Positions 37,047-47,500 of a DNA stretch of 64,000 nt are shown here, in pieces. Numbering within the stretch: the first letter of the stretch is position 1; every line of letters begins with the position of its first letter. The DNA comes from Fimbriiglobus ruber (lineage in GTDB: Bacteria > Planctomycetota > Planctomycetia > Gemmatales > Gemmataceae), in assembly GCF_002197845.1 (NCBI RefSeq), contig NZ_NIDE01000009.1, forward strand, positions 248,001-312,000, written 5' to 3'. The notes below the pieces were generated by a model that saw only the letters and a program-made list of their open reading frames with translations, made no database searches and was not told the origin of the DNA. A program made the position numbers and the translations under genes.

Positions 37047-40000
37047 ATGTCATCACGTCCTGCGAGTAAGTTTCCAATGCAGCACCTTCTTCGAATGTTT
37101 TGGTCGCGCCCCCGGGCCAGTCGGAAGATTGTTACGACCAACGGCGCAGAAGGGACGATCATCCGCTGGCGGAAGCCACTATTAGAATTGCTCGACGACC
37201 GCATCCTCCTCAACGCATACCTCGTTAACGCACCCGGTGATGCCGGGATTGGAACGGGACTTAACGGCGATATCCGGTACGCCATCGCCCAGGCGAACGC
37301 CAACTCCGGCAGCACGATCACATTCGATCCGGCCGACGCCGGCTCGATCATCACGCTGTCTCACGGTCAATTGGCGATCACGGCGGATGTGACGATTAGC
37401 GGCCCCGGTGCGGCCGCAGAAACGATCACCGGGTCGAGCGGAGTCACTTCTAGCCGCGTCCTCAGCATTTCGTCCGGGACGGTCTCCATCTCGGGCTTGA
37501 CCATCTCCGGCGGCAACGCTTCGTCGACGCCCTCGGCCACGCCGGGCACCGCCGGCGGTGACATTTCGAACCAAAGCACACTGACTCTGACCGGGGACGT
37601 GGTTACCGGCGGGACAGCCGTTGGCAGCCCCGGTATCAGCGGCGGCGGCACGGGCGGATCGGCCTATGGCGGCGGTATTTACAACTCGGTCGGCGGCACG
37701 CTGACCATCGACAGCACCACCCTCAGTGGCAACACGGCCACTGGTGGAGCCGGCGGCAACGGGACAGTCGGCGGAACCGGCGGCAATGGGGGTTCGGCTC
37801 AGGGCGGCGGTGTGTTCAACGTCGCGGGCGCAACCCTGACAAGCCAGAATAACAGTACGTTTAGTGGGAATGTCGCTTCCGGCGGGGCCGGTGGTTTCGG
37901 CGGGGACGGAAGCGCTACCTCGCTCGGCGGCGGCAACGGCGGCAACGGTAGCGCCGCCACCGGCGGTGCCGTCACGAGTCTCGGTTCACTTGTCATCACA
38001 GCTACCACATTCACTAGCAACCATGCCTCCGGCGGTCTCGGCGGGGCTGGCGGCAACGGCATGACTGGAGCAACAGGCGCGGGCGGTGGAACGGGCGGTA
38101 CCGGTGGGAGCGGCGGTGCGGCCAGTGGTGGCGGAGTCACCAACACCACCGGCACTTTGACGATTGCGGGCACCACATTCTCCGGCAACGGCGCGGCCGC
38201 CGGCGACGGTGGGGACGGCGGCAACGGTGGGGACGGCGGCGCGGCGACTATCGGGAACGGCGGGAACGGCGGGAACGGCGGGAACGGCGGGTCGCCCGGG
38301 ACGTCGACCGGCGGGGCATTGTTCAACAGCAGTACGGCCGGCGATGTCACGATCACCGGCGGCTCGTTCGTCAACAACTTGGCGCAATCCGGCACCGGCG
38401 GTGATGGCGGGGCCGGGGGGAGCGGCGGAACGACTACCGACGTGGCGGGCATTCAGGGGACCGGCGGCTCCGGTGCGACGGCCGGCCAGGCCCGCGGCTC
38501 CCATTCGGCCTTTGGCGGCGGCGTGGCCGTTTCCGCCGGCCTGCTGACCCTCAACGGCACAACCTTCACGGGCAACACAGTCGTCGGCGGATCGGGCGGC
38601 GCCGGCGGATCGGGCGGCACCGGCGGATCGGGTGGCACCGGCGGCGGCAACGGCAATGGCGGAGGAGCTGAGGGCTGGGGTGGGGGCGTCTTCATCGGGA
38701 ACGCCGCGACCGGCCTAACCTCCACGAACGCCACCTTCACTAACAACGTAGCCTCTGGCGGTAACGACGGGGGCGGCGGCAGTGGCGGTGCTGCCACGGC
38801 CGGCGGTACGGGCGGGGCTGGCGGAAACGGATCCACTTCCGGTTCCGGTTGGGGTGGGGGCGTTTCCTACGAAACCAACGTCACGCACGCGGCCACGCAC
38901 GCTCTGAGCTTTACCGGCGGCTCGTTCGTCGGTAACTCCGCGACCGGCGGTGCCGGCGGCAGTGGTGGGAACGGTGGCAACTCCGCCGCCGGGACAGGCG
39001 GCAAGGGCGGAAATGGCAACAACGGTTACTCCGCCTGGGGTGGCGGCATCTCGATGTATGAACGGAGCAACAACGGGCCATCAACCCTTTCGCTCGACAA
39101 TACCCCCGTGACAGGCAACGTCGCCCGCGGCGGTCTCGGTGGCACCGGTGGCACCGGCGGGTCCGGAGCGACCGGCGGCGGCACCGGCGGTAGCGGTGAC
39201 CGTGGCGGTTCGGCCTGGGGCGGCGGCATCCAGATGTCCGACACCAGCAGTTACTCCCTAACGAACAGCCCCGTCACCGGCAATAACCTTTTCGGCGGCA
39301 CCGGTTCGGCCGGCGGCGGCGGTGGTAACGCGACCATTAGTGGCAACGGAGGGGGCGGGGGCAATAGCGGGGGCGGGGGCGAGATTTGGGGTGGCGGCAT
39401 CTCCTTCGACTCCAATAACACCTCCGGCTCGCTCGCCAGTACGCTTACCAATAGCCCCGTTGCCGGCAACATTAGCGTTGCCGGCAACGCAGCCAACGGC
39501 GGAGCCGGAGGGACCGCGACCCCGATCGGCACCGGCGGCACCGGCGGCACCGGCGGCGACGCCGAGTCGCTGTGGGGCGGCGGCATCTATCAGTACGCAA
39601 ACGCTGCCGGTGGCAGCTTGACGCTGTTGAATAGCCCCGTCGGCTCGAACACGATGACCGGGGGCACGGCCGGCGACGGTGGAAAGGGCGGAAATGGCGG
39701 GACCGGGGGGGCCGGTGGGACTGGGGGTAGTGGCTACTCCTCATGGGGCGGCGGGATTGAACTGAGTGCGGGTAATCTTACCTTGATCAACAGTCCCGTC
39801 AGCAACAACACCTCGGTCGGATCCAAGGCCGGTAACGGCGGCACCGGCGGCACCGGCTCCGCCAACGGCGGGAACGGCGGCACCGGTGGCAAAGCCAACT
39901 CGTCTTGGGGCGGTGGTATCGCCGTCGACCGCTCCGGCATCACCGTGACACTGAACAACAGCGATGTCAACTTCAACACGCTCGTGGCCGCAACCGGCGG

Positions 40001-43000
40001 GGCGGGTGGAGCCGGTGGCGGCGGCACCATTAACGGCGGTAACGGAGGCAGTGCCGCAGGCAACTCTAGCACCGCCTACGGAGGCGGCATCGCCTTGGAG
40101 GCATCCGACACTGTCCTCATCACCAACAGCGCCGTCGTAGGCAACTCGATCATCGGGGGCGCCGGCGGGGCAGGCGGGACTGGCGGCACGGGCGGCACCG
40201 GTCCTGGAGGCTCTGGCGGCGCCGGAGCCGACGGCAGCCCCGTCTTCGGCGGCGGTCTCTACCTCACTGCAAGTTCAACCGTTACCTTGACTGACGTCAC
40301 CACTGGCAACTCGATGGCCACCGGCGGCAGCGCGGGTAACGGCGGCAACGCCGGCACTGGTACAGGCGCCGCCAATGGAGGGAACGGCGGAACTGCAGGC
40401 AACGCTTCCGGCGGCGGAGTTTATGACGCCGGTTCGACGGCCACCGTGACCAACGACACCATTACGGGCAATAGCGCGGTTGCCGGTCTGGCCGGCCTCG
40501 GGGGGACTGCCACCGGCGGGGGCACGGGCGGCACGGGCGGCACGACCGGCACGGCGACCGGCGGCGGCTACTTTGCGAAAAGCGGTACCATAACCGTCGG
40601 GAATAGTATCCTTGCGCTGAATCAGGCGTCGACCGATCCCGACGTCAGCGGTGCGTTCACGAGTGCAGGGCACAACCTCATTTCCGCGATCGGTGCCGCG
40701 ACCGGCTTTACGGCGGCTGGCGACCAGACGGCCGTCACGGCCGCCCAACTCAACCTCAGTTCGATCCAGAATAACGGCGGCACCACCCTTACCAGTGCCC
40801 TACTTCCCGGCTCCATCGCGATCGATACGGGTGACAACGCGTTAGTCGGTCTGCAGACCACCGACCAACGCGGTACCGGATTCGCCCGTGTCGTAAACGG
40901 TACGGTCGACATTGGAGCGTTTGAAGCCCAGACTCCTATCAACACGACGACAACTGTCGCGACATCAGGGTCGCCGTCGAATTTTGGCGATTCCGTGACA
41001 TTCACGGCGACGGTCACTCCCGCCAGTACGGGCACAGCGTCCTTCCAGGGCAATGTAACCTTTTTCGACGGCAGCACTCAACTCGGCAATCCCGTTACGA
41101 TTACCGGAAATACCGCCACGATGATCACGACTGCGCTCACTGCCGGTTCGCACTTGATCACAGCTAGTTATGACGGCTTCAGTCAGGGGGCCGCCGAAGT
41201 TTACGCGCCGAGTACCAGTGTTGCCATCACCCAACAGGTCAACGTCCCCACCACCACGACGCTAATGGCGGCCCCGAACCCGTCCACGTTCGGCCAGTCG
41301 GTCACCTTCACCGCGGCCGTGGCCGCGGCCGACGGCGAGACCCCGGGCGGGACCGTCACGTTCGTCGTCGACGGCACCGACGCGGCCACCGTCGCCCTAG
41401 CCGGCGGGACGGCCGCGTTCACCACAACCACCTTGACGGCCGGCAGCCATACCGTGACGGCCGACTACGCCGGCAGCGGCAACTTCATTACCAGCGCCAG
41501 CCCGGCGGCCACCCCACAGGTCAACGTCCCCACCACCACGACGCTAACGGCGGCCCCGAACCCATCCACGTTCGGCCAGTCGGTCACCTTCACCGCGGCC
41601 GTGGCCGCGGCCGACGGCGAGACCCCGGGCGGGACCGTCACGTTCGTCGTCGACGGCACCGACGCGGCCACCGTCACCCTGGCCGGCGGGACGGCCGCGT
41701 TCACCACAACCACCTTGACGGCCGGCAGCCATATCGTGACGGCCGACTACGCCGGCAGCGGCAACTTCATTACCAGCGCCAGCCCGGCGGCCACCCCACA
41801 GGTCAACGTCCCCACCACCACGACGCTAACGGCGGCCCCGAACCCGTCCACGTTCGGCCAGTCGGTCACCTTCACCGCGGCCGTGGCCGCGGCCGACGGC
41901 GAGACCCCGGGCGGGACCGTCACGTTCGTCGTCGACGGCACCGACGCGGCCACCGTCGCCCTGGCCGGCGGGACGGCCGCGTTCACCACAACCACCTTGA
42001 CGGCCGGCAGCCATACCGTGACGGCCGACTACGTCGGCAGCGGCAACTTCATTACCAGCGCCAGCCCGGCGGCCACCCCACAGGTCAACGTCCCCACCAC
42101 CACGACGCTAACGGCGGCCCCGAACCCGTCCACGTTCGGCCAGTCGGTCACCTTCACCGCGGCCGTGGCCGCGGCCGACGGCGAGACCCCGGGCGGGACC
42201 GTCACGTTCGTCGTCGACGGCACCGACGCGGCCACCGTCGCCCTGGTCGGCGGGACGGCCGCGTTTAGTACCAGTTCGCTGACGACGGGCAATAACACTG
42301 TAGTGGCTCAATACATCGGCAGCGGCAACGATCTCGCGAGCGTTAGTTCAGCTTCGGCCCAACAAGTCTCTTCTTCGACACCGACGACAACAACAACAAC
42401 AACTGTGTCTTCGTCCGCTAATCCGTCGACATCCGGCCAATCTGTCACCTTCAACGCGACCGTAACTGGGGGAACCCCGGGAACAACGGTAACATTCACT
42501 CTAGATGGTGCGGCCAGTCCGTTCGGGTCGGCTCAATTGGACGCGTCCGGAAACGCAACTGTGTCGACGACAACCCTCACGGGTGGCACTCACACGATCA
42601 CGGTTAACTACCCGGGCGACGCGACCACGACGTCCAGCTCTGCCAGTATCACGCAAACGGTCAACCAGACGCCGACGGTAACCTCCGGGGCTATCCCGGG
42701 GTCGGCGACCGTGGGCACTCCGTTTACGTTCACCATCACCTCCATTGGCTACCCCAGCCCGACGTTCTCGATTCAGTCTGGACAGTTGCCGGCGGGGTTA
42801 AACCTGGACTCGATGACCGGGACGATTACGGGCACGCCGACCCAGTCCGGTACCTACTCCGGGGACATCCAGGTGGCCAACTCCACCGGGACAACGGAGG
42901 TGCCGTTCTCGATCGCAGTCGTTTCTCGCCCGGTCGGGCAGAACACCATTTCTCAGTTCGCAATTTCCGGCGAACCGACGCCGACTCTGGTTAACGCCGA

Positions 43001-43904
43001 CGGTACCTCGGCGGGTACGGCCACGGACCCGTTCGGTCCAAACATCACTTCCCAGGCGGTAATGGCAGACGTGACCGGCGATGGGATTCCGGACGTGATC
43101 TACGGCTCTGGTCCAGGTATTCCTGCTCAAGTAATTGTGGTCGATGGAGCGACCAAGCAAGTCGTTTTCACCTTCTCCCCGTTTGAATCGACATACACCG
43201 GCGGCGTGTTCGTGGCAGCTGGTGATGTGAACGGGGACGGGCACGCCGACATTGCCGTGAGTGCCAACGTGACAGGCGGAGCACGGGTGGTCGTTTATGA
43301 TGGGAAAACGGGTGCAAAACTAGCCGACTTCTTCGGGATTGCGGACCCTGGGTTCCGAGGTGGAGCCAGGGTTGCGCTGGGCGATATCAACGGGGACGGC
43401 TTGGACGATCTGGTTGTAGCGGCCGGAACCGGTGGCGGGCCCCGAATCGCGATATTCAACGGCGCCACCCTCCGGACCGGGGATACCCCCGTCCGTTTGA
43501 CCGCGGACTTCTTCGCATTCGAGTCGTCGCTTCGTGACGGCGCCTACGTTTCCGTCGGGGATGTAAACGGCGATGGGATCGGTGACATTATCCTTGGCGG
43601 CGGTCCGACCGGCGGCCCGAGGGTTCTGGTCCTGGACGGTGAGAGTTTGTTGACCAGTAACAGCCAGACGCTGACCCCGTTGGCCAACTTCTTCGCTGGG
43701 GATACGACGGCGCGTGGAGGCGTGACGGTGGCCGCCAAGGATCTGGACGGGGACGCCAAGGCCGATGTGGTCGTCGATTTCACGACTCCCGCTGAAACCA
43801 AGGTGGTCTCGTACCTCGGTTCCACCCTGACGGCGACCGGGACGCCGCCCGTGGCCCACGATTTCAGCGACGTGACCGAACCGCTCGGCGCGTACGTCGG
43901 GTAG
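37047..43904 (+). CDS. SP6, Gly-rich beta-helix, Ig-repeat and FG-GAP giant protein
   Basis: 2285 aa from ATG 37047 (or 2275 from ATG 37077, equally plausible), uninterrupted. The N-terminal motif is LLDDRILLN, closer to LEPR-XLL. Residues 50-160 resemble the start of a right-handed beta-helix (GDIRYAIAQANANSGSTITF). Residues about 160-1185 are a PGRS-like array of GG[AT]GG and NGGNG repeats punctuated by W/Y-GGG[IV] and Thr/Asn beta strands. A choice-of-anchor-Q-like end follows (GSIAIDTGD, DQRG, VDIGAFE). Next come six Ig-like repeats, four of them near-identical 94-residue units, then a putative-Ig (He_PIG-like) domain (YPSPTFSIQSGQLPAGLNLD). FG-GAP blades (DVTGDGIPDV, DVNGDGHADI, DINGDGLDDL) end LGAYVG. 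A large extracellular protein; adhesive or matrix role is inference. Confidence 0.88.
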   Translation: MSSRPASKFPMQHLLRMFWSRPRASRKIVTTNGAEGTIIRWRKPLLELLDDRILLNAYLVNAPGDAGIGTGLNGDIRYAIAQANANSGSTITFDPADAGSIITLSHGQLAITADVTISGPGAAAETITGSSGVTSSRVLSISSGTVSISGLTISGGNASSTPSATPGTAGGDISNQSTLTLTGDVVTGGTAVGSPGISGGGTGGSAYGGGIYNSVGGTLTIDSTTLSGNTATGGAGGNGTVGGTGGNGGSAQGGGVFNVAGATLTSQNNSTFSGNVASGGAGGFGGDGSATSLGGGNGGNGSAATGGAVTSLGSLVITATTFTSNHASGGLGGAGGNGMTGATGAGGGTGGTGGSGGAASGGGVTNTTGTLTIAGTTFSGNGAAAGDGGDGGNGGDGGAATIGNGGNGGNGGNGGSPGTSTGGALFNSSTAGDVTITGGSFVNNLAQSGTGGDGGAGGSGGTTTDVAGIQGTGGSGATAGQARGSHSAFGGGVAVSAGLLTLNGTTFTGNTVVGGSGGAGGSGGTGGSGGTGGGNGNGGGAEGWGGGVFIGNAATGLTSTNATFTNNVASGGNDGGGGSGGAATAGGTGGAGGNGSTSGSGWGGGVSYETNVTHAATHALSFTGGSFVGNSATGGAGGSGGNGGNSAAGTGGKGGNGNNGYSAWGGGISMYERSNNGPSTLSLDNTPVTGNVARGGLGGTGGTGGSGATGGGTGGSGDRGGSAWGGGIQMSDTSSYSLTNSPVTGNNLFGGTGSAGGGGGNATISGNGGGGGNSGGGGEIWGGGISFDSNNTSGSLASTLTNSPVAGNISVAGNAANGGAGGTATPIGTGGTGGTGGDAESLWGGGIYQYANAAGGSLTLLNSPVGSNTMTGGTAGDGGKGGNGGTGGAGGTGGSGYSSWGGGIELSAGNLTLINSPVSNNTSVGSKAGNGGTGGTGSANGGNGGTGGKANSSWGGGIAVDRSGITVTLNNSDVNFNTLVAATGGAGGAGGGGTINGGNGGSAAGNSSTAYGGGIALEASDTVLITNSAVVGNSIIGGAGGAGGTGGTGGTGPGGSGGAGADGSPVFGGGLYLTASSTVTLTDVTTGNSMATGGSAGNGGNAGTGTGAANGGNGGTAGNASGGGVYDAGSTATVTNDTITGNSAVAGLAGLGGTATGGGTGGTGGTTGTATGGGYFAKSGTITVGNSILALNQASTDPDVSGAFTSAGHNLISAIGAATGFTAAGDQTAVTAAQLNLSSIQNNGGTTLTSALLPGSIAIDTGDNALVGLQTTDQRGTGFARVVNGTVDIGAFEAQTPINTTTTVATSGSPSNFGDSVTFTATVTPASTGTASFQGNVTFFDGSTQLGNPVTITGNTATMITTALTAGSHLITASYDGFSQGAAEVYAPSTSVAITQQVNVPTTTTLMAAPNPSTFGQSVTFTAAVAAADGETPGGTVTFVVDGTDAATVALAGGTAAFTTTTLTAGSHTVTADYAGSGNFITSASPAATPQVNVPTTTTLTAAPNPSTFGQSVTFTAAVAAADGETPGGTVTFVVDGTDAATVTLAGGTAAFTTTTLTAGSHIVTADYAGSGNFITSASPAATPQVNVPTTTTLTAAPNPSTFGQSVTFTAAVAAADGETPGGTVTFVVDGTDAATVALAGGTAAFTTTTLTAGSHTVTADYVGSGNFITSASPAATPQVNVPTTTTLTAAPNPSTFGQSVTFTAAVAAADGETPGGTVTFVVDGTDAATVALVGGTAAFSTSSLTTGNNTVVAQYIGSGNDLASVSSASAQQVSSSTPTTTTTTTVSSSANPSTSGQSVTFNATVTGGTPGTTVTFTLDGAASPFGSAQLDASGNATVSTTTLTGGTHTITVNYPGDATTTSSSASITQTVNQTPTVTSGAIPGSATVGTPFTFTITSIGYPSPTFSIQSGQLPAGLNLDSMTGTITGTPTQSGTYSGDIQVANSTGTTEVPFSIAVVSRPVGQNTISQFAISGEPTPTLVNADGTSAGTATDPFGPNITSQAVMADVTGDGIPDVIYGSGPGIPAQVIVVDGATKQVVFTFSPFESTYTGGVFVAAGDVNGDGHADIAVSANVTGGARVVVYDGKTGAKLADFFGIADPGFRGGARVALGDINGDGLDDLVVAAGTGGGPRIAIFNGATLRTGDTPVRLTADFFAFESSLRDGAYVSVGDVNGDGIGDIILGGGPTGGPRVLVLDGESLLTSNSQTLTPLANFFAGDTTARGGVTVAAKDLDGDAKADVVVDFTTPAETKVVSYLGSTLTATGTPPVAHDFSDVTEPLGAYVG
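41238..42264 (+). repeat. 282-bp tandem repeats inside SP6
   Basis: GTCAACGTCCCCACCACC recurs at 41238, 41520, 41802 and 42084, exactly 282 bp (94 codons, one Ig-like domain) apart. Units differ by only a handful of bases; the fourth diverges after about 42264. Recent in-frame domain amplification. Confidence 0.9.
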
Positions 43905-43927
43905 GACGAGGGGGAAATAGTAGGGTG

Positions 43928-43963
43928 GTATACCGCGAGTAAGTTTGCTGCGGTGTACTTTTT
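43928..43963 (+). terminator. Rho-independent terminator of SP6
   Basis: GTATACCGC (43928-43936) pairs with GCGGTGTAC (43950-43958), one G-U pair, 13-nt loop, followed directly by TTTTT (43959-43963). It starts 24 nt after the SP6 stop. Confidence 0.8.
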
Positions 43964-44054
43964 GCTACGTGAGGCCGATTAATGCCTGCCGTCCATGAAC
44001 CGCGTTATGCGACTGGTCGGTCCTCGAAGTACTCGATGACAACGAACTTACGTC

Positions 44055-44357
44055 GAGTTAACACCGATGAATCTCGCGCCCGTGAGATGGTGTTTTTACC
44101 TTTTCCGTTCGGCTCGGGGAGCTGAGTTTTCCCGCTACGTACACGTCCGCCCCGCCAGTTAACCAAGCACGCCCCGGGCGAGACACGGCCGGGGTCGTCG
44201 CATTTTCCCCCTTATCCTGCAAGCATTTACGCACTTTGGCAGCGACAGGATTTGAGTCTCTGGCTCGGCTGAGACACGTCCGAACTTGGCGCTTCTACCC
44301 CTCCCGAACCTCGATTTACCCCTTTTAGTGCCGAAAAGTCTCGGAGACTCTGGGGTG
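44055..44357. repeat. 303-bp intergenic repeat, copy 2
   Basis: Second copy of 11974-12275, lying between the convergent 3' ends of SP6 and SP7. The left boundary GAGTTAACACC (44055-44065) recurs at 44369-44379, just outside the right boundary, like an 11-bp direct repeat around the element; copy 1 lacks the right one. The palindrome AGTCTC-G-GAGACT is kept near the right end. No transposase lies next to it. Confidence 0.7.
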
Positions 44358-44434
44358 CGCTGTCGTTCGAGTTAACACCCCTCTTCGTCTCGGACACCGG
44401 GCGAGATCCGAACACGGAGGTGCTTTGTATTGCA

Positions 44435-44468
44435 CGAGAGGCCTCGAATAACCAACATCGAGGTCTCG
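44435..44468 (-). terminator. Stem-loop after SP7
   Basis: Read on the - strand, CGAGACCTCG pairs with CGAGG-CC-TCTCG around a 12-nt loop with a two-base bulge. It lies about 42 nt downstream of the SP7 stop. There is no clear T-run after it. Confidence 0.45.
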
Positions 44469-44509
44469 TAGACCTTTCACCGATCCCCTATCGTTGAGCC
44501 GGCCAAACG

Positions 44510-47500
44510 TCAGCCAATAAAGATTCCCCCCAGGAAGCCGGGGTCGGGGTCGATCTCGGTGGTCGTCGGCCCGCTGGTGGGTCCGATGTTCGCCCCGAGC
44601 ACTACGGACACCTGTGATCCGGCCGCCGTCGGAATCGATTCGATCAGGTCGGCTTTCCCGTCGCCGTCCACGTCCTTGGCCGCCAACCGGACGCCGGCCC
44701 GTAGGGAGGAGTCACCCGCGAAGTAACTGGTGATGGTCACGACCGACCCGCCCGGTCCGGTCAGGGACGCCCCGGCCAGGGCGAGAACCCGCGGGCCGCC
44801 GGTCGGACCGCCGCCGAAGATCAGGTCGTCGAACCCGTCCCCGTTCAGGTCGCCGGCCGTCACGTATGCCCCGTCCCGCAGGCTCGAATCGAACGCGAAG
44901 AAGTCGGCCACCAGCTTGACCGGGGACTGACCGGGCCGGAGCGACACGCCGTCGTACACGGCAATCCGCGGCCCGCCGCCGGCCCCGGCCGAGACGATCA
45001 GGTCGGCGAGGCCGTCCCCGTTCACGTCTCCGACCGCCACCCGCGCGCCGCCGCGGAACGCGGGGTCCTGGATGCCGAAGAAGTCGGCCAGGGTATTCCC
45101 GGTCGCCCCGTCGTACACCACCACGCGCGGGCCGCCGGTCTCGTCGGCCGAGACCACGATGTCGGCTTTCCCGTCGCCGTTCACGTCCCCGGCGGCCACG
45201 TACGCCCCGCCGGTGAACGACGTCTCGAAGGGCGAGAACGTCCGGATGACGGCCTTGGTCACCCCGTCGATCACCACGACCTGAACGGGCACGCCGGGGC
45301 CGGTCGTCGCGATCACGTCGGGCACGCCGTCCCCGTTGACGTCGGCGAGGGTGGCCCGGACGCCGGTCCCGTTCGGGAATGCCTGGACGGTGTAGCTGAG
45401 CGTGCCGGTGCCGTTGTACACGGACACTATCCCATTCCCGCCGGTTTCCTCACTGGTCACGAACTGGGCGAACTCGTTGCTGTTAACGGGGGCGTCGTTC
45501 CCGTTCTTGTGCTCGGTGACGGTGATCGTGAACGTCTGGGAGGGCGACACGTCCTGCCCGCTCATTGACTCGACGGAGACCGTCGCCGTCCCGAACCCGT
45601 GTACGGTCGGGGTGAAGGTGAGCGTCCCGGTGGTCGGGTCGATGGCCGGTGGCACGGCGAACAGGCCGGGGTCGTTCGTCGTGACGACGAACGTCGGGGC
45701 CGGGCCGGTTCCGCCGGACGGCAATGGGGCCGTCCACCCGGGGACCGCGACCGTGCCCGGGTCACGGCCGACCGTTTGGTTTGGCCCGACGGTGAAATTC
45801 GGCGCCTGGTTCGCGGGATTGACTGTGACCGAGACGGTGGCGGCCGCACTCGTCGCAACACCGTTGGTGGCGGAAAACTGGAAGCTGTCCGGGCCGGAGT
45901 ACCCGGCGTCCGGGGCGTACGTCAGGTCCGGGGCGGCGCCCGACAGGGTTCCGTGAGATGGCCCCGCGATGACCGTGAAGGTGAGAGGGAGTGCCGGTTC
46001 GTTCGGGTCGGTCCCCGTTAGGGTCACCGCGACCGTACCGTTTTCGCCCGCGGTGACGGCCTGGACGTCGGCCGTCGGCGTGCCGACGACGTTGAGCGTG
46101 ACCGTAGCCGCCGCGCTAGCGGCCGCGCCGTTCGTGGCCGCGAACTGGAACGAGTCGCTGCCGAAGTACCCGGCGTCCGGGGTGTACGTCAGGTTCGGGG
46201 CCGTCCCCGACAGCGTCCCGTGGGCCGGACCGGTGGTGACCACGTACGACAACGGCCGGGTTGGCGTGTTCGGATCGGTCCCGGTCAGGGTGACGGCGGC
46301 CGCCGTCCCTTCCGCGGTCGTCACTGTCTGGGCGGTCGCGGTCGGCGTGCCGACGACGGTGAGCGACACTATGGCCGGCGTGCTGGTGGCCGTCCCGTTG
46401 GTGTCGGTGAACTGGAACGAGTCGCTACCGAAGTACCCGGCGTCCGGAGTGTACGTGAGATTCGGGGCTGTTCCCGACAGGGTGCCGTGGGCCGGGCCGG
46501 TGGTCACCGTATACGTCAGGGACAAGGGCGGCGCGTTCGGATCGCCGCCCGCCAGCGTGACCGGCGCGCCCGTCGAGCCCTCGGCCAGGGTGATCGATTG
46601 GGCGTCGGCCGTGGGCGCCCCGACGACGACGAGGGTGACGGCGGCGGGAGTACTGGTGGCGGTGCCGTTGGTGGCGGTAAACTGGAACGAGTCACTGCCG
46701 AAGTACCCGACGTCGGGTGTATACGTCAAATTCGCCCCGGCCCCGGTGAGCGTTCCGTGGGCCGGACCGGTGGTGACGGTAAAGGTCAACGACTGGGCCG
46801 GCGTGTTCGGGTCGGTCCCGGCCAGGGTGACGGCGACCGCCGTTCCCTCCGCAGTCGTCACTGTCTGGGCGGTCGCGGTGGGCGTGCCGACGACGATGAG
46901 GGACACTGTGGCGGGGGCACTGGTGGCCGTCCCGTTGGTGTCGGTGAACTGGAACGAGTCGCTACCGAAGTACCCGGCGTCCGGGGTGTACGTCAGGTTC
47001 GGAGCAGAGCCCGATAAGGTCCCGTGAGTCGGCCCGGTGGTAATCGTGTACGTTAGCGACAAGGCGGGCGAGTTCGGATCGGTCCCGGTCAGGGTGGTGC
47101 CCACTGATCCGTTCTCGCCGACCGTGTCAGTCTGATCGTCGACCGTCGGCGTGCCGACGATCGTGAGAGTGACCGCGGCTGGCGTGCTGGTGGCCGTCCC
47201 GTTGGTGTCGGTAAACTGGAACGAATCGGTTCCGTAGTACCCGGCGTCCGGAGTGTAGGTCAAGTTCGGGGCGGTACCCGACAACGTCCCGTGAGTCGGA
47301 TTGGCGGTGATCGCGTAGGTCAGCGACTGGGGCGGCGTGTTCGGGTCGGTGCCGGTCAGCATGACGGTCGCGGCCGTCCCCTGAGCCGTGGTCACGGTCT
47401 GGGCGTTCGCGGTGGGCGTACCGACGACGGTCAGCGTGACCGTGGCCGACGTGCTGGTAGCCGTCCCGTTGGTGTCGGTAAACTGGAAGCTGTCGGGTCC

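Noticed and set aside
40000-40600. SP6 as a PE/PPE-PGRS homologue of mycobacteria
   Set aside because: Only the Gly-rich composition is shared. SP6 lacks a PE/PPE domain and has planctomycete motif, Ig-like and FG-GAP parts.
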